A DNA stretch of 64,000 nucleotides from Pseudonocardia alni. GTDB lineage: Bacteria > Actinomycetota > Actinomycetes > Mycobacteriales > Pseudonocardiaceae. The translations under genes and the position numbers were made by a program. The stretch covers positions 44,234 through 108,233 of the forward strand of contig NZ_PHUJ01000001.1 in NCBI RefSeq assembly GCF_002813375.1. Reading direction: 5' to 3'. This document shows, one piece after another, positions 1 to 9,448 of the stretch; the stretch's first letter is position 1, and each line of letters begins with the position of its first letter. The notes beneath the pieces are model-generated. The model was given only the letters and a program-made list of their open reading frames with translations. It did not search any database and was not told the DNA's origin.

Positions 1-2
1 TG

Positions 3-311
3 CATGACGCGGAGCGCATTTTATCGTCGCTCCTCAGTTCAGAGACGGTGAACGTGACACCATCCGAACATGAGCTAGATGTGGTGCTGCGCTATCTCGG
101 CGAACCTGCGAGCTATTTTGATTTGACACAGCCCCGGTTTGAGTCCGAGGCTCACCTACTGCTGGCGCAGCTGGACAAGATGGGCGTTTCTGCGTTTCGT
201 ATGTGTAGAGCATATATGCGTGAGTTCGACCGGGTCGCCGCGCTGGAACTCCTCGTCGACGTGACAAGCAGCGTCGCCCCGCGCGCCCACGAAATCGGGT
301 CGGAGCGCTAA
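3..311 (+). CDS. C-terminal part of an edge-truncated protein (possible regulator)
   Basis: The reading frame is open to the left edge of the window, so this is the last ~102 residues of a longer protein; a GTG at 48 could start a shorter 87-residue form. The visible part is helical and charged with no motif I can name. It lies directly upstream of an ImmA/IrrE-type metallopeptidase gene, and such genes are commonly preceded by an XRE-type DNA-binding partner, so a regulator is plausible by context only. No helix-turn-helix is visible because the N-terminus is outside the window. Confidence 0.6.
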   Translation, partial: HDAERILSSLLSSETVNVTPSEHELDVVLRYLGEPASYFDLTQPRFESEAHLLLAQLDKMGVSAFRMCRAYMREFDRVAALELLVDVTSSVAPRAHEIGSER

Positions 312-359
312 GATCACGCATCAGGCGTAGCAGGACGGCTGGACGGGGACAGGAACTCG

Positions 360-857
360 ATGAACGAGCGTCAACTCCGTAGCAAGGCGCGGGAGCTCCT
401 GCGCGACTTGGGGTATCGCCGTACCCCTCCGCCCGCCGAGCTGTGTGCGCGTCTGTCGAGCCGTGTCGGTCACCCGATCGAGTTGGTCGGCAGGAGCCTT
501 CCTTCCGTCCGGTCATTCGGCTGCGTTATACCGTTTCCGGATAAGTATCTCATTACATACCTTACTGATCTGTCGGAAGAACGTCAGAACTACACGATCT
601 ACCACGAGATCGCGCACATTCTGCTTGGCCATCTCGTCGTTGGCGCGACCGACACGCCACTGCTGTGCGGATCTCTCCTAGTCAATCAGGACGATGGCCC
701 AGTTGGGTCGCACTACGGTCAGCGATCTGAATGGGAAGCCGAGACGCTCGGCGCGTTTTTGTCGAGCTGGTCGAAGCTACCCATCCGCGCGGCGTGGGAC
801 GACCTAGGGCGAACAGGTGGAGCTCTAGGTCGAGCTCTCGGCGGACAGGGAGTGTGA
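360..857 (+). CDS. ImmA/IrrE family metallo-endopeptidase
   Basis: A 165-residue protein with the zinc-protease signature HEIAHILLGH at about residues 81-90 and a downstream acidic EWEAE segment (~residues 124-128) of the kind that supplies the third zinc ligand. ImmA/IrrE peptidases cleave or inactivate partner repressors of the XRE class, often in mobile elements or stress responses. The ATG at 360 follows a purine-rich ACAGGAAC. Its stop overlaps the GTG start of the membrane protein (GTGA, 854-857), so the two are probably translationally coupled. The partner repressor would be the upstream truncated gene, which is inference. Confidence 0.85.
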   Translation: MNERQLRSKARELLRDLGYRRTPPPAELCARLSSRVGHPIELVGRSLPSVRSFGCVIPFPDKYLITYLTDLSEERQNYTIYHEIAHILLGHLVVGATDTPLLCGSLLVNQDDGPVGSHYGQRSEWEAETLGAFLSSWSKLPIRAAWDDLGRTGGALGRALGGQGV

Positions 858-1981
858 GGGAGGTGTCGTACTTTCTGGCAGTGGCATGCGGAGTCGTGTT
901 CGTGTGGAGACTTATTCATGCATTGAGAGCACCCCGCTCACCAGATCCCTGGGTGTCCGTCCTTTTCAGCGCAGGCCTCGGCGTGATGGTTCTACTCAAC
1001 CGTCCGGATTTCTCTAATTGGGTTGACGAAGTACTAGGATCTCACGTAGCTGGCATTGTGCGCAATCTTGTGATCGTCGGCGCTTTTGCGTCGATGCAGC
1101 TGTTCTACCTTCGCAACATCGCCGAATACAGGCCGCGACAGCGCCGGTACGTCGAAATTGTGGCGCTAACTGCTACGGTGCTGGTCATCCTGATCGTGCC
1201 GATGTTTGTCATGGCGCCGTTCGAGCTGAGCTTCACGAGTCGTGATATCCAGGACCCGGCGGTTCTGGTGTTCTTCGTGTCGGTAAGTGTGTACCTCGTG
1301 TACGCCTGCATTACGCAGGTATTTTGGGCTTCCCGGGACAGCGTTAGCCTCTACAAGGAACGAGCTTGGGACCTCCTTGTTGTTGCAGTTTCACTCGCCG
1401 TCGGCTGCGTTGTCTACCTCATCCTGCTGGGTGCGCGCGTTTCGTACTATGCGCAAGTCCTGTTTGGCTCCGGCTCTGTGTCTATCAACATGTGGTCCGG
1501 AGGCTTGGTTGCGATCCGGGTCTCCGTGTTGGCAATGCTCCTAGCGGTGTTCTACCCCGGCGCCGTCGCCGACTTAAGGCTACTTCTGCACCGTGGAGCG
1601 CAGATGTACTCCTATGTGCGGCTCGCGCCTCTAGACCGAGTCGTTCGATCGCTCTACCCAGAACTGGTTCGGCCAGATGCACCCGTCGGCAGTCGAGGAA
1701 CCAGCGAAACGCGAGGACGTGCTTGGATTTTCCCGTCTCGACTTTCATGTGAGCTGCGTGAGCAGCGCTGCAGCGATGGGTACGCGCGACTTTACAACGT
1801 TTTCGCTGGCTTCACCGCAGATGGTCGCGACGATGTGACGGTCGTTGTCGATCAGTTCGGGAAGATGCCTAGTGATCTGCCTGAGAGGGCACGGACTGGC
1901 GCGACCAGGCCCCTTATGGAGGTGTCGGGCTGGCTTCAGAGGGGCCATGTTCCACAGGTGCTATCCAATCAGTCAGTATAG
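854..1981 (+). CDS. Multi-span membrane protein of the MAB_1171c/DUF6545 type
   Basis: About 375 residues. The first ~235 residues contain roughly seven hydrophobic segments, followed by a soluble C-terminal half with no enzyme motif I recognise. This architecture, beside an ImmA/IrrE peptidase, resembles the actinobacterial 'MAB_1171c family putative transporter' (DUF6545) proteins; that assignment is from memory of the family and context. I chose the GTG at 854 because it overlaps the peptidase stop as GTGA; an open frame continues upstream to 731 but lies wholly inside the peptidase gene. It could be a sensor or a transporter; substrate unknown. Confidence 0.7.
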   Translation: MREVSYFLAVACGVVFVWRLIHALRAPRSPDPWVSVLFSAGLGVMVLLNRPDFSNWVDEVLGSHVAGIVRNLVIVGAFASMQLFYLRNIAEYRPRQRRYVEIVALTATVLVILIVPMFVMAPFELSFTSRDIQDPAVLVFFVSVSVYLVYACITQVFWASRDSVSLYKERAWDLLVVAVSLAVGCVVYLILLGARVSYYAQVLFGSGSVSINMWSGGLVAIRVSVLAMLLAVFYPGAVADLRLLLHRGAQMYSYVRLAPLDRVVRSLYPELVRPDAPVGSRGTSETRGRAWIFPSRLSCELREQRCSDGYARLYNVFAGFTADGRDDVTVVVDQFGKMPSDLPERARTGATRPLMEVSGWLQRGHVPQVLSNQSV

Positions 1982-1998
1982 AGCGAGGAACCAGTAAG

Positions 1999-3213
1999 GT
2001 GAGTGCCAAGATGGCGCAAATTTTGGTAGCGGATCGGCTCATCTCGCGAGGGCGAGAGCATTTCGGAGTTGGGGATGCGGTGCGTGTCTCGCAGGGGCGG
2101 ATCGACGCGATCGGCAGCGCGAACGAGCTCATCGCTGCAGATCCCGAGGCGACCGTCTCGCGTTTTGCTGGGCACAGCATTATGCCCGGGCTCATCAACA
2201 GCCATGTCCATCTCGGTGGCGATTGCAGCAAGTCGTCGTTCGACACGTTGTGCTCTGGCGCGCCCGACGACGTACGAGCCCTGATCCGAACCAACGCACG
2301 GAGCTGCCTGCGAGCCGGCTGCACCACAGTCCGAGACCTCGGTGACGCCGGTGGATACGTAGCGAGGTTCCGAGACTCGACTGCAGACGCTGACCGCGTG
2401 CGACCTACGGTGCTCTCCGCGGGGACCCCGATCACGATCACAGGTGGACACTGCTGGTATCTAGGCGGGATCGCAGACTCGGCGGCGGAGATTCGGTCTG
2501 CAATCGACCGTTCAGCCGACGATGTAGACCTAATCAAGATCATGGCGGGTGGGGGGTATGTGACGTCAGAGGGGCCTACCCCGTTCGACGCACAATACTC
2601 CACTGAGCTAATTGGGGTCGCCGTTGAGCATGCTTCCCGATACGGGCTGCGAGTGGCGGCTCACGCTCACGGTACCGAGCCGATCGTTCGGTGCATTGAT
2701 GCAGGTGTATCTACCATCGAGCATTGCGGATGGCGGTCGGGCCCCGGTCAGAGAGACCAGAATGAAGCGGCCGTTCGAAAGATGGCTCAGCAGAAAACGG
2801 TCGCTGGCGACACGACTCCGGCCGTTTGGCGCGACATTGCCAAGTACGTCACAACTCCAGAGTACAAGTTCGGCAGTCAGCTCACCTGGATGGCGGAGAA
2901 TGATGTTCGAATTCTGATTGGAACAGACTCGGGAGTGCCCGGGACCAAGTTTGACCAGCTTAAACTGAGCATGGAGCTATATGAAGAGCTGGGCTTCGCT
3001 CGTGGCGATATCATCGACATGGTCACAACGGGAGCTGCCGAAGCTCTCGGAATCGGTCACAAGACAGGGGACCTCAGAGTCGGGTTGGCGGCCGATCTGC
3101 TGATCGTGGCCGGCAACCCGCTCAACGACCTCAATTGCTTACATCGGCCTCATCGGGTTATCGTTCAGGGTGTTGTGTACTCGCAGCACGATCTTGGTGA
3201 CGAGCAGAGCTAG
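1999..3213 (+). CDS. Amidohydrolase family protein (imidazolonepropionase/prolidase-like)
   Basis: A 404-residue metal-dependent hydrolase of the PF01979 superfamily. Visible landmarks: the PGLINSHVHLGGD strand-loop with the HxH metal ligands (~residues 62-74), a lysine-containing segment VDLIKIMAGGGYVT, histidines in VAAHAHG and IEHCG, and the catalytic GTDSG near residue 308. The ending around NPLNDL is typical of cyclic amide/dipeptide hydrolases of this superfamily. GTG start at 1999, 17 bases after the membrane-protein stop, so it probably belongs to the same transcription unit. Substrate cannot be read from sequence; acyl-amino-acid or cyclic-imide hydrolysis are candidates. Confidence 0.85.
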   Translation: MSAKMAQILVADRLISRGREHFGVGDAVRVSQGRIDAIGSANELIAADPEATVSRFAGHSIMPGLINSHVHLGGDCSKSSFDTLCSGAPDDVRALIRTNARSCLRAGCTTVRDLGDAGGYVARFRDSTADADRVRPTVLSAGTPITITGGHCWYLGGIADSAAEIRSAIDRSADDVDLIKIMAGGGYVTSEGPTPFDAQYSTELIGVAVEHASRYGLRVAAHAHGTEPIVRCIDAGVSTIEHCGWRSGPGQRDQNEAAVRKMAQQKTVAGDTTPAVWRDIAKYVTTPEYKFGSQLTWMAENDVRILIGTDSGVPGTKFDQLKLSMELYEELGFARGDIIDMVTTGAAEALGIGHKTGDLRVGLAADLLIVAGNPLNDLNCLHRPHRVIVQGVVYSQHDLGDEQS

Positions 3214-3280
3214 AGGTCGAGCGTGGCGTTCTTGACACCCCTCATCCGGCTGTGGGGCTCGCGGCCTGCGGCCCCGGGGC

Positions 3281-4581
3281 TCAGTAGTTCGGTCGCCGTT
3301 CCGGGCTTGGTGGACTCGCGGCTCCCACAGCGAAGTACTCGTTGACCAGCAGCGGAGCCGTCGACGCGGTAACGGCCTTGTCCTGGCCGGTACGACCGTC
3401 GAGCACCAGCGGCCCGGCGTCGGTGTAGCCGTAGATCATCCCGTGCCAGGCCGCGGTGACCGTCGGGATGGCCCGTCCGGAGTCGCGGGTGATCCGCCAC
3501 AGCTCGGTGCCGTCGTCGTCGAAGGCGAGAACGGCGTCGGTTCCGGTGTAGGGGGCCAGCGAGCAGATCGTCAGGTCCTGCTCGTCGGAGCGGCAGGACC
3601 AGCCCGGTTGCCCGTTGAGCGGGCTGTCGGCTGGGCGGCCCGTGGCGGTGTCGATGACCTGGCTGCCGCCCCAGGCGTTCTCCACCGTGCGCAGGTTCAC
3701 CAGCGCCTGCGACGCCCCGACCGGCCAGACGGTGCTGCCGGCGACCCCAGCCCAGCGGGGGCGGCCGTCGGCCAGAGCCAGGCCGCGTAGTTCGTTCTTC
3801 GCGAGGTCACGGAACCTGACCACGACGGTGTCGTCGGTGAGCAGCTGCGCGGCGACGTCGGGAACCGACCACACCAGCCTGCCCGAGGTCAGGTCGACCG
3901 CGGCGGTGAGCGCGGTGTCGGTGGCCGCGGCGCTGACGATCGCGGTCGTGCCGACCACGCCGGCGACGTAGACGGTGAACCCGGTGAGCGAGGCCTCGAG
4001 CCAGGTGTCGGGAAGCGGCACGGTGGTCGTGGTGAGGGTCTGGGCGGTCTGTGGGTCGGCCGAGACCAGCTCGATGCCCCGCCGCGCCGGGGTGGTGCCC
4101 TGGCCGGGTTGTTCGACTGGCCACGCGGCGAGCACGCGTCGCCCGGCGGGCAGATCGGCGAGCACCGGGGCGCGCAGGACGTCCGGGGCGCCGATCGCGG
4201 TCGGGCGGGACACATCGAGCCCCGCGAACAAGGGCGACCGGGGGAGACCACCGGTGAGCATGTCGCCGGTGGTGAGGTCGGTGCGGGTCAGGCCGCCCTC
4301 TGCCAGCGACCAGCCGTGGATGCCGTCGAGGACCTGCGGGACGGGGATGGCGGTGTCGCGGCCAAGGGTGAGCTCGGGTGGCCCGAACGCGGTCGGCGGG
4401 TCGAACGCCTGCCTGATGAGAGGTGGGACCGCCGCACGGCCGGGATCGGCGGGGGCGCCGCGGTGCAGCCCGCCAGCACGGCCGCGACCACGAGCGCCAC
4501 CGCCGCGGCGCTGCGACGTCGCGGTGGTCTAGCGGGTGAACAGGTCGCTGCCGAGGTAGATGTCCCAGTCGGCGTCTTCAA
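3281..4581 (-). pseudogene. Lipoprotein with PQQ-like beta-propeller, frameshifted
   Basis: From 4581 leftwards one frame encodes a lipoprotein signal ending in the lipobox VLAGC; the adjoining frame, from about 4440 to the stop at 3281, encodes a ~380-residue repeat protein with blades of the PQQ/WD type (for example GRLVW, GRPRW and GTELW motifs). Joining the two requires one shift near 4430-4450 in a G/C-rich stretch, so this is either a pseudogene or a sequencing indel. Its start lies inside the 3' end of the esterase gene. Likely role if intact: exported surface beta-propeller lipoprotein, partner unknown. Confidence 0.7.
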
Positions 4582-5797
4582 GGCCGTGCCCCCCGGATCG
4601 CAGGTGATAGCTCATGCCCGGCCCGCGGAAGCCCTCGCCGGTGGCCGGTGGCCAGCTGGTCGAGGACAGCCCGGTGTCACCGAGACCGTAGAGCTCGTAG
4701 ACCGGGGCGGCACCGAGATAGGACAGGAACTCGCCCTGGGGGTCGGCGTTGCCGTCCTCCGCGGCCGAGGCGACCACGACCCGGCCGGGCGCGATCAGCG
4801 CGAGCAGCTCGTTCTGGTCCACCGGCAGAGCGTCGGCGTTGCTGTCGTAGCGCTTGTAGGTCTCAGGGAACCAGTGCGGGAACTGGGAGTTGATCGCCGA
4901 GATCGACTCCCCCGCCGAGTCGCGGCGGGCGAGCTTCGCCCCGGTGGAGCCGGAGTTGTTGGAGATGACCACCGGGAACCGCGGGTCCTGGGCGCCGGCC
5001 CACAGCGCGGCCTTCCCACCCCGGGAGTGCCCGATCACCGCGACCTTGCTCGGGTCGATGTCCGGATCGGTCTGCAGGTAGTCCATCGCCCTGCTCGCGC
5101 CCCACGCCCACGCGCTGATCGTGCGCCCGGCGTCGGCGGGCAGGTCCTGCCCGGCCGGGTAGAAGGCGTCGATCACGCCGTTGCGGTAGGAACTCGCGTC
5201 GTCGGGGGCGATCTCCTCGGCGTTGACCGCGGCCAGGGCGTACCCGGCGCCGGTGATCGTCGCCGCGGGCGCGTAGCCGCCCGAGCCGGGATCGTCCCCG
5301 ACCGAGCCGCGGTGGTCGATCAGCAGGAACGTGCCCTTAGGCGTGCCCGACGAGGGGGTGAACAGCCGCAGCGTGAAACTCGCGTCGCCCTCCGGGCCGG
5401 TCACCGTGATGGTGATCTTCTTCGCTGAGCCGCCCCCTCCGCCGGCCTCGGAGAACGTCGTTTTCGTCGGCGCGGGCAGCGACGTGCCGTAGACGTTCTC
5501 CTCGAACGCCGCCAGCAGCTCCGGGCGCTGCTGCTCCCAGGCCCGCGCACTGGTGATCCGCTCACCGGAGTCCGACATCAGCGGATCCGGGGCACCCAGG
5601 TCATCAAGCGGACCCGCCACTCGGGCCACTGCCGCCGCGGACACCGGACGGCTCTCGCCGTTGATCCCCGCGGTGCGGGTCACCATCGAGCCGGTCGTCT
5701 CTGCGGGCAGCGCGGCCGCGACGACCGCGAGAGCCCCCACCAGAACACCGATCGACGACACTCGGCGCCGCCGCCCGTAAGCAGGCATCATCTGCAT
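4529..5797 (-). CDS. Secreted CE15-type glucuronoyl esterase-like alpha/beta hydrolase
   Basis: A 422-residue protein with an N-terminal basic stretch and hydrophobic signal segment (~residues 9-32). The nucleophile elbow GHSRGGKAALWAG and the following NNSGSTGAKLARR segment are characteristic of carbohydrate esterase family 15, whose members cleave ester links between 4-O-methylglucuronic acid and lignin alcohols; a late HLRSGGHGL supplies the likely catalytic histidine. The length fits bacterial CE15 enzymes. ATG start at 5797. Exported action on plant cell-wall material is a family-based inference; activity on other uronate esters is possible. Confidence 0.85.
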   Translation of the reverse strand: MQMMPAYGRRRRVSSIGVLVGALAVVAAALPAETTGSMVTRTAGINGESRPVSAAAVARVAGPLDDLGAPDPLMSDSGERITSARAWEQQRPELLAAFEENVYGTSLPAPTKTTFSEAGGGGGSAKKITITVTGPEGDASFTLRLFTPSSGTPKGTFLLIDHRGSVGDDPGSGGYAPAATITGAGYALAAVNAEEIAPDDASSYRNGVIDAFYPAGQDLPADAGRTISAWAWGASRAMDYLQTDPDIDPSKVAVIGHSRGGKAALWAGAQDPRFPVVISNNSGSTGAKLARRDSAGESISAINSQFPHWFPETYKRYDSNADALPVDQNELLALIAPGRVVVASAAEDGNADPQGEFLSYLGAAPVYELYGLGDTGLSSTSWPPATGEGFRGPGMSYHLRSGGHGLEDADWDIYLGSDLFTR

Positions 5798-5919
5798 CCA
5801 TTCTTCGGTACAGAGAAGGCTAGTCGATCCATTTTTGTAGATCTACTGTTCGGCGACATGAGCCCCGACGAGACGACGCAGCGGCGGACCCGTCCCGCGG
5901 CAGGTCTACGGTCCGCGAG

Positions 5920-6369
5920 ATGAACTACGCCCCCGACGAACAGGACGCGCTCATCGCGGACGCCCTGGCTCTCGGAGGCGATGCCTTCGTTGCCGAACTC
6001 CACCAGCAGGCCGGCGAGCAGACCGCCGAGCTCGTCCCGTGGGACGGGCACGGGACCGAACTGCCCGGCTACCGCACGGTGTGGCTGATCATCGCCCGCC
6101 GCCTGATCGACGAGCGCCGCGCCGCGCTCGCACTTCTCCCGCTGCGGCCACACCAGCCTGACCTCGACCCCGAACCGCGCGTTCCGGGGCGGGTACCGGC
6201 GAACCTCGCGACATCGGCGGGATTCCAGTGGCTGGGCGACGGCCTGCTCAGCGCTGCTGACGAGCTCGACGAGCAACAGCTGCGCGACTACGTCCGCGCA
6301 CTCGCCCGCCACCTGCACGAACTCGCCCGGACCGCGGAGACCCGGACGGACGCGGGCGACCACATCTGA
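5920..6369 (+). CDS. Hypothetical protein
   Basis: A 149-residue acidic, alanine/leucine-rich, predominantly helical soluble protein with no motif I recognise. It starts with ATG at 5920 in the region between the divergent esterase gene and the DinB-type gene, and codon usage with high third-position GC supports coding. It has no signal peptide or membrane segment. Function unknown. Confidence 0.6.
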   Translation: MNYAPDEQDALIADALALGGDAFVAELHQQAGEQTAELVPWDGHGTELPGYRTVWLIIARRLIDERRAALALLPLRPHQPDLDPEPRVPGRVPANLATSAGFQWLGDGLLSAADELDEQQLRDYVRALARHLHELARTAETRTDAGDHI

Positions 6370-6477
6370 TCTCGCGTCTGCTCACCGTCAGGGGCTTTCG
6401 GGTCCTGGACTGCGAGGCGAGATCGAGGAGTAAGTGGGGTGATGCTCATGTTTGGCCGGTAGAGGCAGACTCGTTGC

Positions 6478-7011
6478 GTGAGCGACCCCGCGGATGACCC
6501 GGCCGACGGCGACACCCGGAGCTGGGCCGCAGATGCCGGAGACCAGGCGGCAGAGGTTCTCGGTGGCGCTGGTGAGCTGGCGACGTTGAAGGAGTTCCTG
6601 GGGTACATGCGGGACGGAGTGATCCGGAAGGCACTGGATGTCTCCGACGATGCGGGCGGCCGGGCCGGGGTTCCCTCTGGAACCAGCATTGCCTGGATCG
6701 TCACTCACCTCGCAGCGTCTGAGCGGTTCTGGTTCTGCGGCCTGACCGTCGACGATTGGGCGGCGGTGTCGGCGCCCCCAGCGGGGCGTCCGATCAGCGC
6801 CATGATCGCCGACTACCGGAACGCCATCACCGAAGCCGAGACGATCCTCGACTGCTGGGACGACCTCGACCGGGTGCAGGTGCGGCCGCCGGGCGGTGAG
6901 CTCAGAGCCACAGCGCGCTGGATCCTGCAGCACATGATCACCGAGACCGCCCGCCACGCCGGCCACGCCGACATCCTGCGCGAACAGATCGACGGTTCCG
7001 TCGGTCGATAG
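6478..7011 (+). CDS. DinB/DUF664 family protein
   Basis: A 177-residue helical protein starting at GTG 6478. Two conserved DinB-superfamily metal-site segments are visible: a first histidine in WIVTHLAASERFW and a second cluster in HMITETARHAGHADILREQ, the typical DUF664 signature. In actinobacteria these proteins are relatives of mycothiol-dependent transferases and isomerases, so a mycothiol S-transferase role in detoxification is possible. It stands alone upstream of a HIT-like gene on the same strand; no substrate can be assigned. Confidence 0.8.
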   Translation: MSDPADDPADGDTRSWAADAGDQAAEVLGGAGELATLKEFLGYMRDGVIRKALDVSDDAGGRAGVPSGTSIAWIVTHLAASERFWFCGLTVDDWAAVSAPPAGRPISAMIADYRNAITEAETILDCWDDLDRVQVRPPGGELRATARWILQHMITETARHAGHADILREQIDGSVGR

Positions 7012-7152
7012 CGACGGCCGGCATACCTCGAGCTGGCGCGAGCTCGGACCGGCGCGGCGGTGCTGGGTGTCAGCATCCTTGCGCATCGGGGAACTGCAGG
7101 CAGAGTGGAAGCTGATCCGCGCGAAACGGTGAACCCTCATGAAGGGGGACGG

Positions 7153-7638
7153 ATGTACGAGAGAATCGCGGCCGCCGAGCGAGGCGAGAACCCGACGGTC
7201 ATGATCCGTATGTCGACGGGCTGGGCGGTCATCGGAGACACGCAGCACCTTCCCGGCTACAGCCTGTTGCTCTATGCAGGCACGGCCAATCATCTCAGTG
7301 ATCTCGACAGGGTCGAACGCGCCGATTTCCCGATGGACATGTCCATCCTCGGTGAGGCCGTGGCGAACGTGTGCCAGCGGTTCGACAGTGGATACCGAAG
7401 AATCAACTACGAGATACTCGGAAACTCATTCGAGCATCTTCACGCACACGTGCATCCACGTTACGAGTGGGAGCCTCCCGCGCATCGCCACAGCCCGGTC
7501 TGGACCTACCCCGACCGCAAGTCACCCCGCTACGCACTGTCAGATCGTTACCATCTTCTGCGCGAGGCGATGACCGCCGAGCTCCAGCAACTCGTCCATC
7601 TCACCTCGGTGGGGGAACGGTCGGACTCCCCGGTGTGA
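7153..7638 (+). CDS. HIT-like family protein
   Basis: A 161-residue protein starting at ATG 7153, five to eight bases after a strong AAGGGGGA ribosome binding site; an open frame extends upstream but without a comparable site. It carries the histidine-triad-like motif HLHAHVHPRYEW (about residues 96-107), characteristic of nucleotide hydrolases/transferases of the HIT superfamily. The N-terminal WAVIGDTQHLPGYSLLLY also matches the HIT fold. Probable nucleotide or nucleoside phosphoramidate hydrolase; substrate unknown. Confidence 0.75.
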   Translation: MYERIAAAERGENPTVMIRMSTGWAVIGDTQHLPGYSLLLYAGTANHLSDLDRVERADFPMDMSILGEAVANVCQRFDSGYRRINYEILGNSFEHLHAHVHPRYEWEPPAHRHSPVWTYPDRKSPRYALSDRYHLLREAMTAELQQLVHLTSVGERSDSPV

Positions 7639-7779
7639 ACCTCTGCTCAGGACGGATCGCGCTGTTCGGGATCGGACAGATCCGGTGCCGGAGCCAGCGG
7701 ACCGGGCGGGTCATCGCCGGGGCGAGCTTCGGGTGGCGGTCGGTCTGTCCGGGGCCAGCGCGGTAGAGCTTCACGCGGT

Positions 7780-9012
7780 TGATCTGCTTGATCCGCGGCA
7801 GCAGCTCGGCGTCCGGATTGCGCCACCGCTGCGCCCCGGTCACCCAGACGTCCTTGCAGCGCAACCGCTCGCGCAACGCCTGGAACGTCGCGATCTCGTA
7901 CGCGCTGCGCACCACGCGGCGCCGGCCGCGGGTGTCGCTGCGCCACACCAGCGGCTCCCAGTTCCCGCCCAGCCCCGGATGGAACGGGACGTCCTCATCG
8001 AGGGGGTAGTAGGAGCGGTTTCCCGACGCGGCGTGCCGCCCGATCAGCTCCAACGCGTCCAGCACCGGGCGGTGGGTGTTCGACGACCGGAACTCCAGCA
8101 CGTCGAGCAGCCGGATCAGGCCACGCCGGTGGTGGTTGGTGTACGAGGCGCGCAACGTCGTGCGCACCGTGTGCTGATACACCGGCCCCTTGGTCTTGTA
8201 CTCGTGGACCAGCTCCCGCAGCGTCTGCTCCCCACCCGACACGGCCCTGGCGGACCGCGGTCAGCTTGTCGATCTCGGTGAGCATGCTCTCTAAGCTCAC
8301 CGCGCCCTGCTCGCTGCGGATCCCAGCAGCTCCGGACCCGCACCCGCCGCGTCCGACCTGGTCACCGTGCCCGCATCACCGGCTGCGCCGGCGTCGTCTG
8401 CGTCGTCGACGGCGTCCTGGTCGAGCTCCACCACGGCCGCTGCGTCGCCCTCGTCCACCGCGGTGTCCACGGCGGCGTCGACGAGCTCGCGAACTCGCGT
8501 GGACTGCGGGGCGGCGAGCCGTCCGGCGATCCGGTCGAACAGCGTCTCCTCGGCCCGGTACAGCGCGACCGACACGATCCGCCCCACCCGATCCGGTGTC
8601 GGCGGCTCGATCCGTTCGTCGCGGCAGCGCCCCAGCAGCACCTCCCGCACCAGCTCTGGGCGCCGCTCGGCCCGCGCCACGTGCGCGATCAGCCAGTCGA
8701 TCAGCTTCTCGGAGTCCTCCACCGAGCACTCCCGAAACCCCAGCACCCGGCGCACCTCGGCCCGATGCACCCGAGCCGTCCGGCTCGACTAGTCGTAGTA
8801 ACCCAGCTCCGAAGCCGGCACCCCGACCTGGCCGAAGACGAACTGGACCACCTCGTCACCGAACTCCGAACGCCCCGCCGGGAACCGGCCCGCGCGCACG
8901 AAGAACTTCAGCATCAGCGCGAACCCCAGCCGAGTCGCCCCGGCCTTGTTGCGCAACAACGCCGTCTCATCAGCCAGCAACGTGAAGTGCTCGACCAACT
9001 CGTCGAGCTCCA
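7780..9012 (-). pseudogene. Degenerate Tn3-family transposase (N-terminal half only)
   Basis: On the minus strand from ~9012 the sequence encodes the DUF4158-type N-terminus of a Tn3 transposase (LVEHFTLLADETALLRNK, then GVPASELGYYD). It is interrupted by an in-frame TAG at 8789-8791 exactly where the family has a conserved Trp (YYDW), then resumes as SSRTARMHRAEVRR. A second break and a large deletion near 8240-8300 join SLESMLTEIDKL to GEQTLRELVHEYKTKGPVYQ. Homology fades at ~7780 after WRNPDAELL. The catalytic C-terminal DDE domain is absent, so the gene is dead. Confidence 0.85.
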
Positions 9013-9186
9013 AGACCCGGGCCACACACGCCTCCACCACACCGGCCCCGACCAGCAGGAACCACGCTAGCGCGTGATCACCGGTGCCCGATCCCGGGCC
9101 CCCAGCGCAGATCCGCTCACTGGACACGCAGCCGATCACGCAGAGGAGCGATAACCACTCACTTCTCCTTGGTGTCGCGCTCCTTA
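9013..9186 (-). repeat. Left arm of a diverged inverted repeat
   Basis: Read on the minus strand, this ~174-base segment matches 9812-9984 on the plus strand. Both begin with a shared AGGnGCGCGACACCAAGGA block and end with a block running from GATCACGCGCTAGCG to GCCCGGGTC; the middle has diverged. This copy abuts the Tn3 remnant directly. Confidence 0.75.
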
Positions 9187-9196
9187 ACAGCAACCC

Positions 9197-9448
9197 GTCT
9201 ACCAGAAGCTGTCCCAGCGCGGCGTCGACGCCGACCGCACCCTGCGCCAGCTAGGCACCCTGGGGATCGGCATCGAACCGGTCACCGCCACCGACGCCAC
9301 CCTGTGGCCGGCCACCCGCACCGCCGGACTCTCGCTCGGCGACCGGTGCTGCCTGGCCCTGGCCACCCGCCTCACCGGACCCGCGATCACCGCCGACACC
9401 GCCTGGACACAGCTCGAGGTCGGCGTGACGGTCGTACCCATCTGCTAG
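9197..9448 (+). pseudogene. C-terminal fragment of a PIN-domain (VapC-like) toxin
   Basis: An 83-codon frame without a start codon. It encodes the second half of a PIN-domain ribonuclease: ATDATLWPATRTAGLSLGDR followed by CLALATRL and the acidic TADTAW, ending GVTVVPIC then TAG. The SLGDR aspartate and the TAD aspartate correspond to conserved PIN active-site acids. The N-terminal half and any antitoxin are missing. It lies between the arms of the inverted repeat, so it was probably cut during a transposition or deletion event. Confidence 0.75.
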
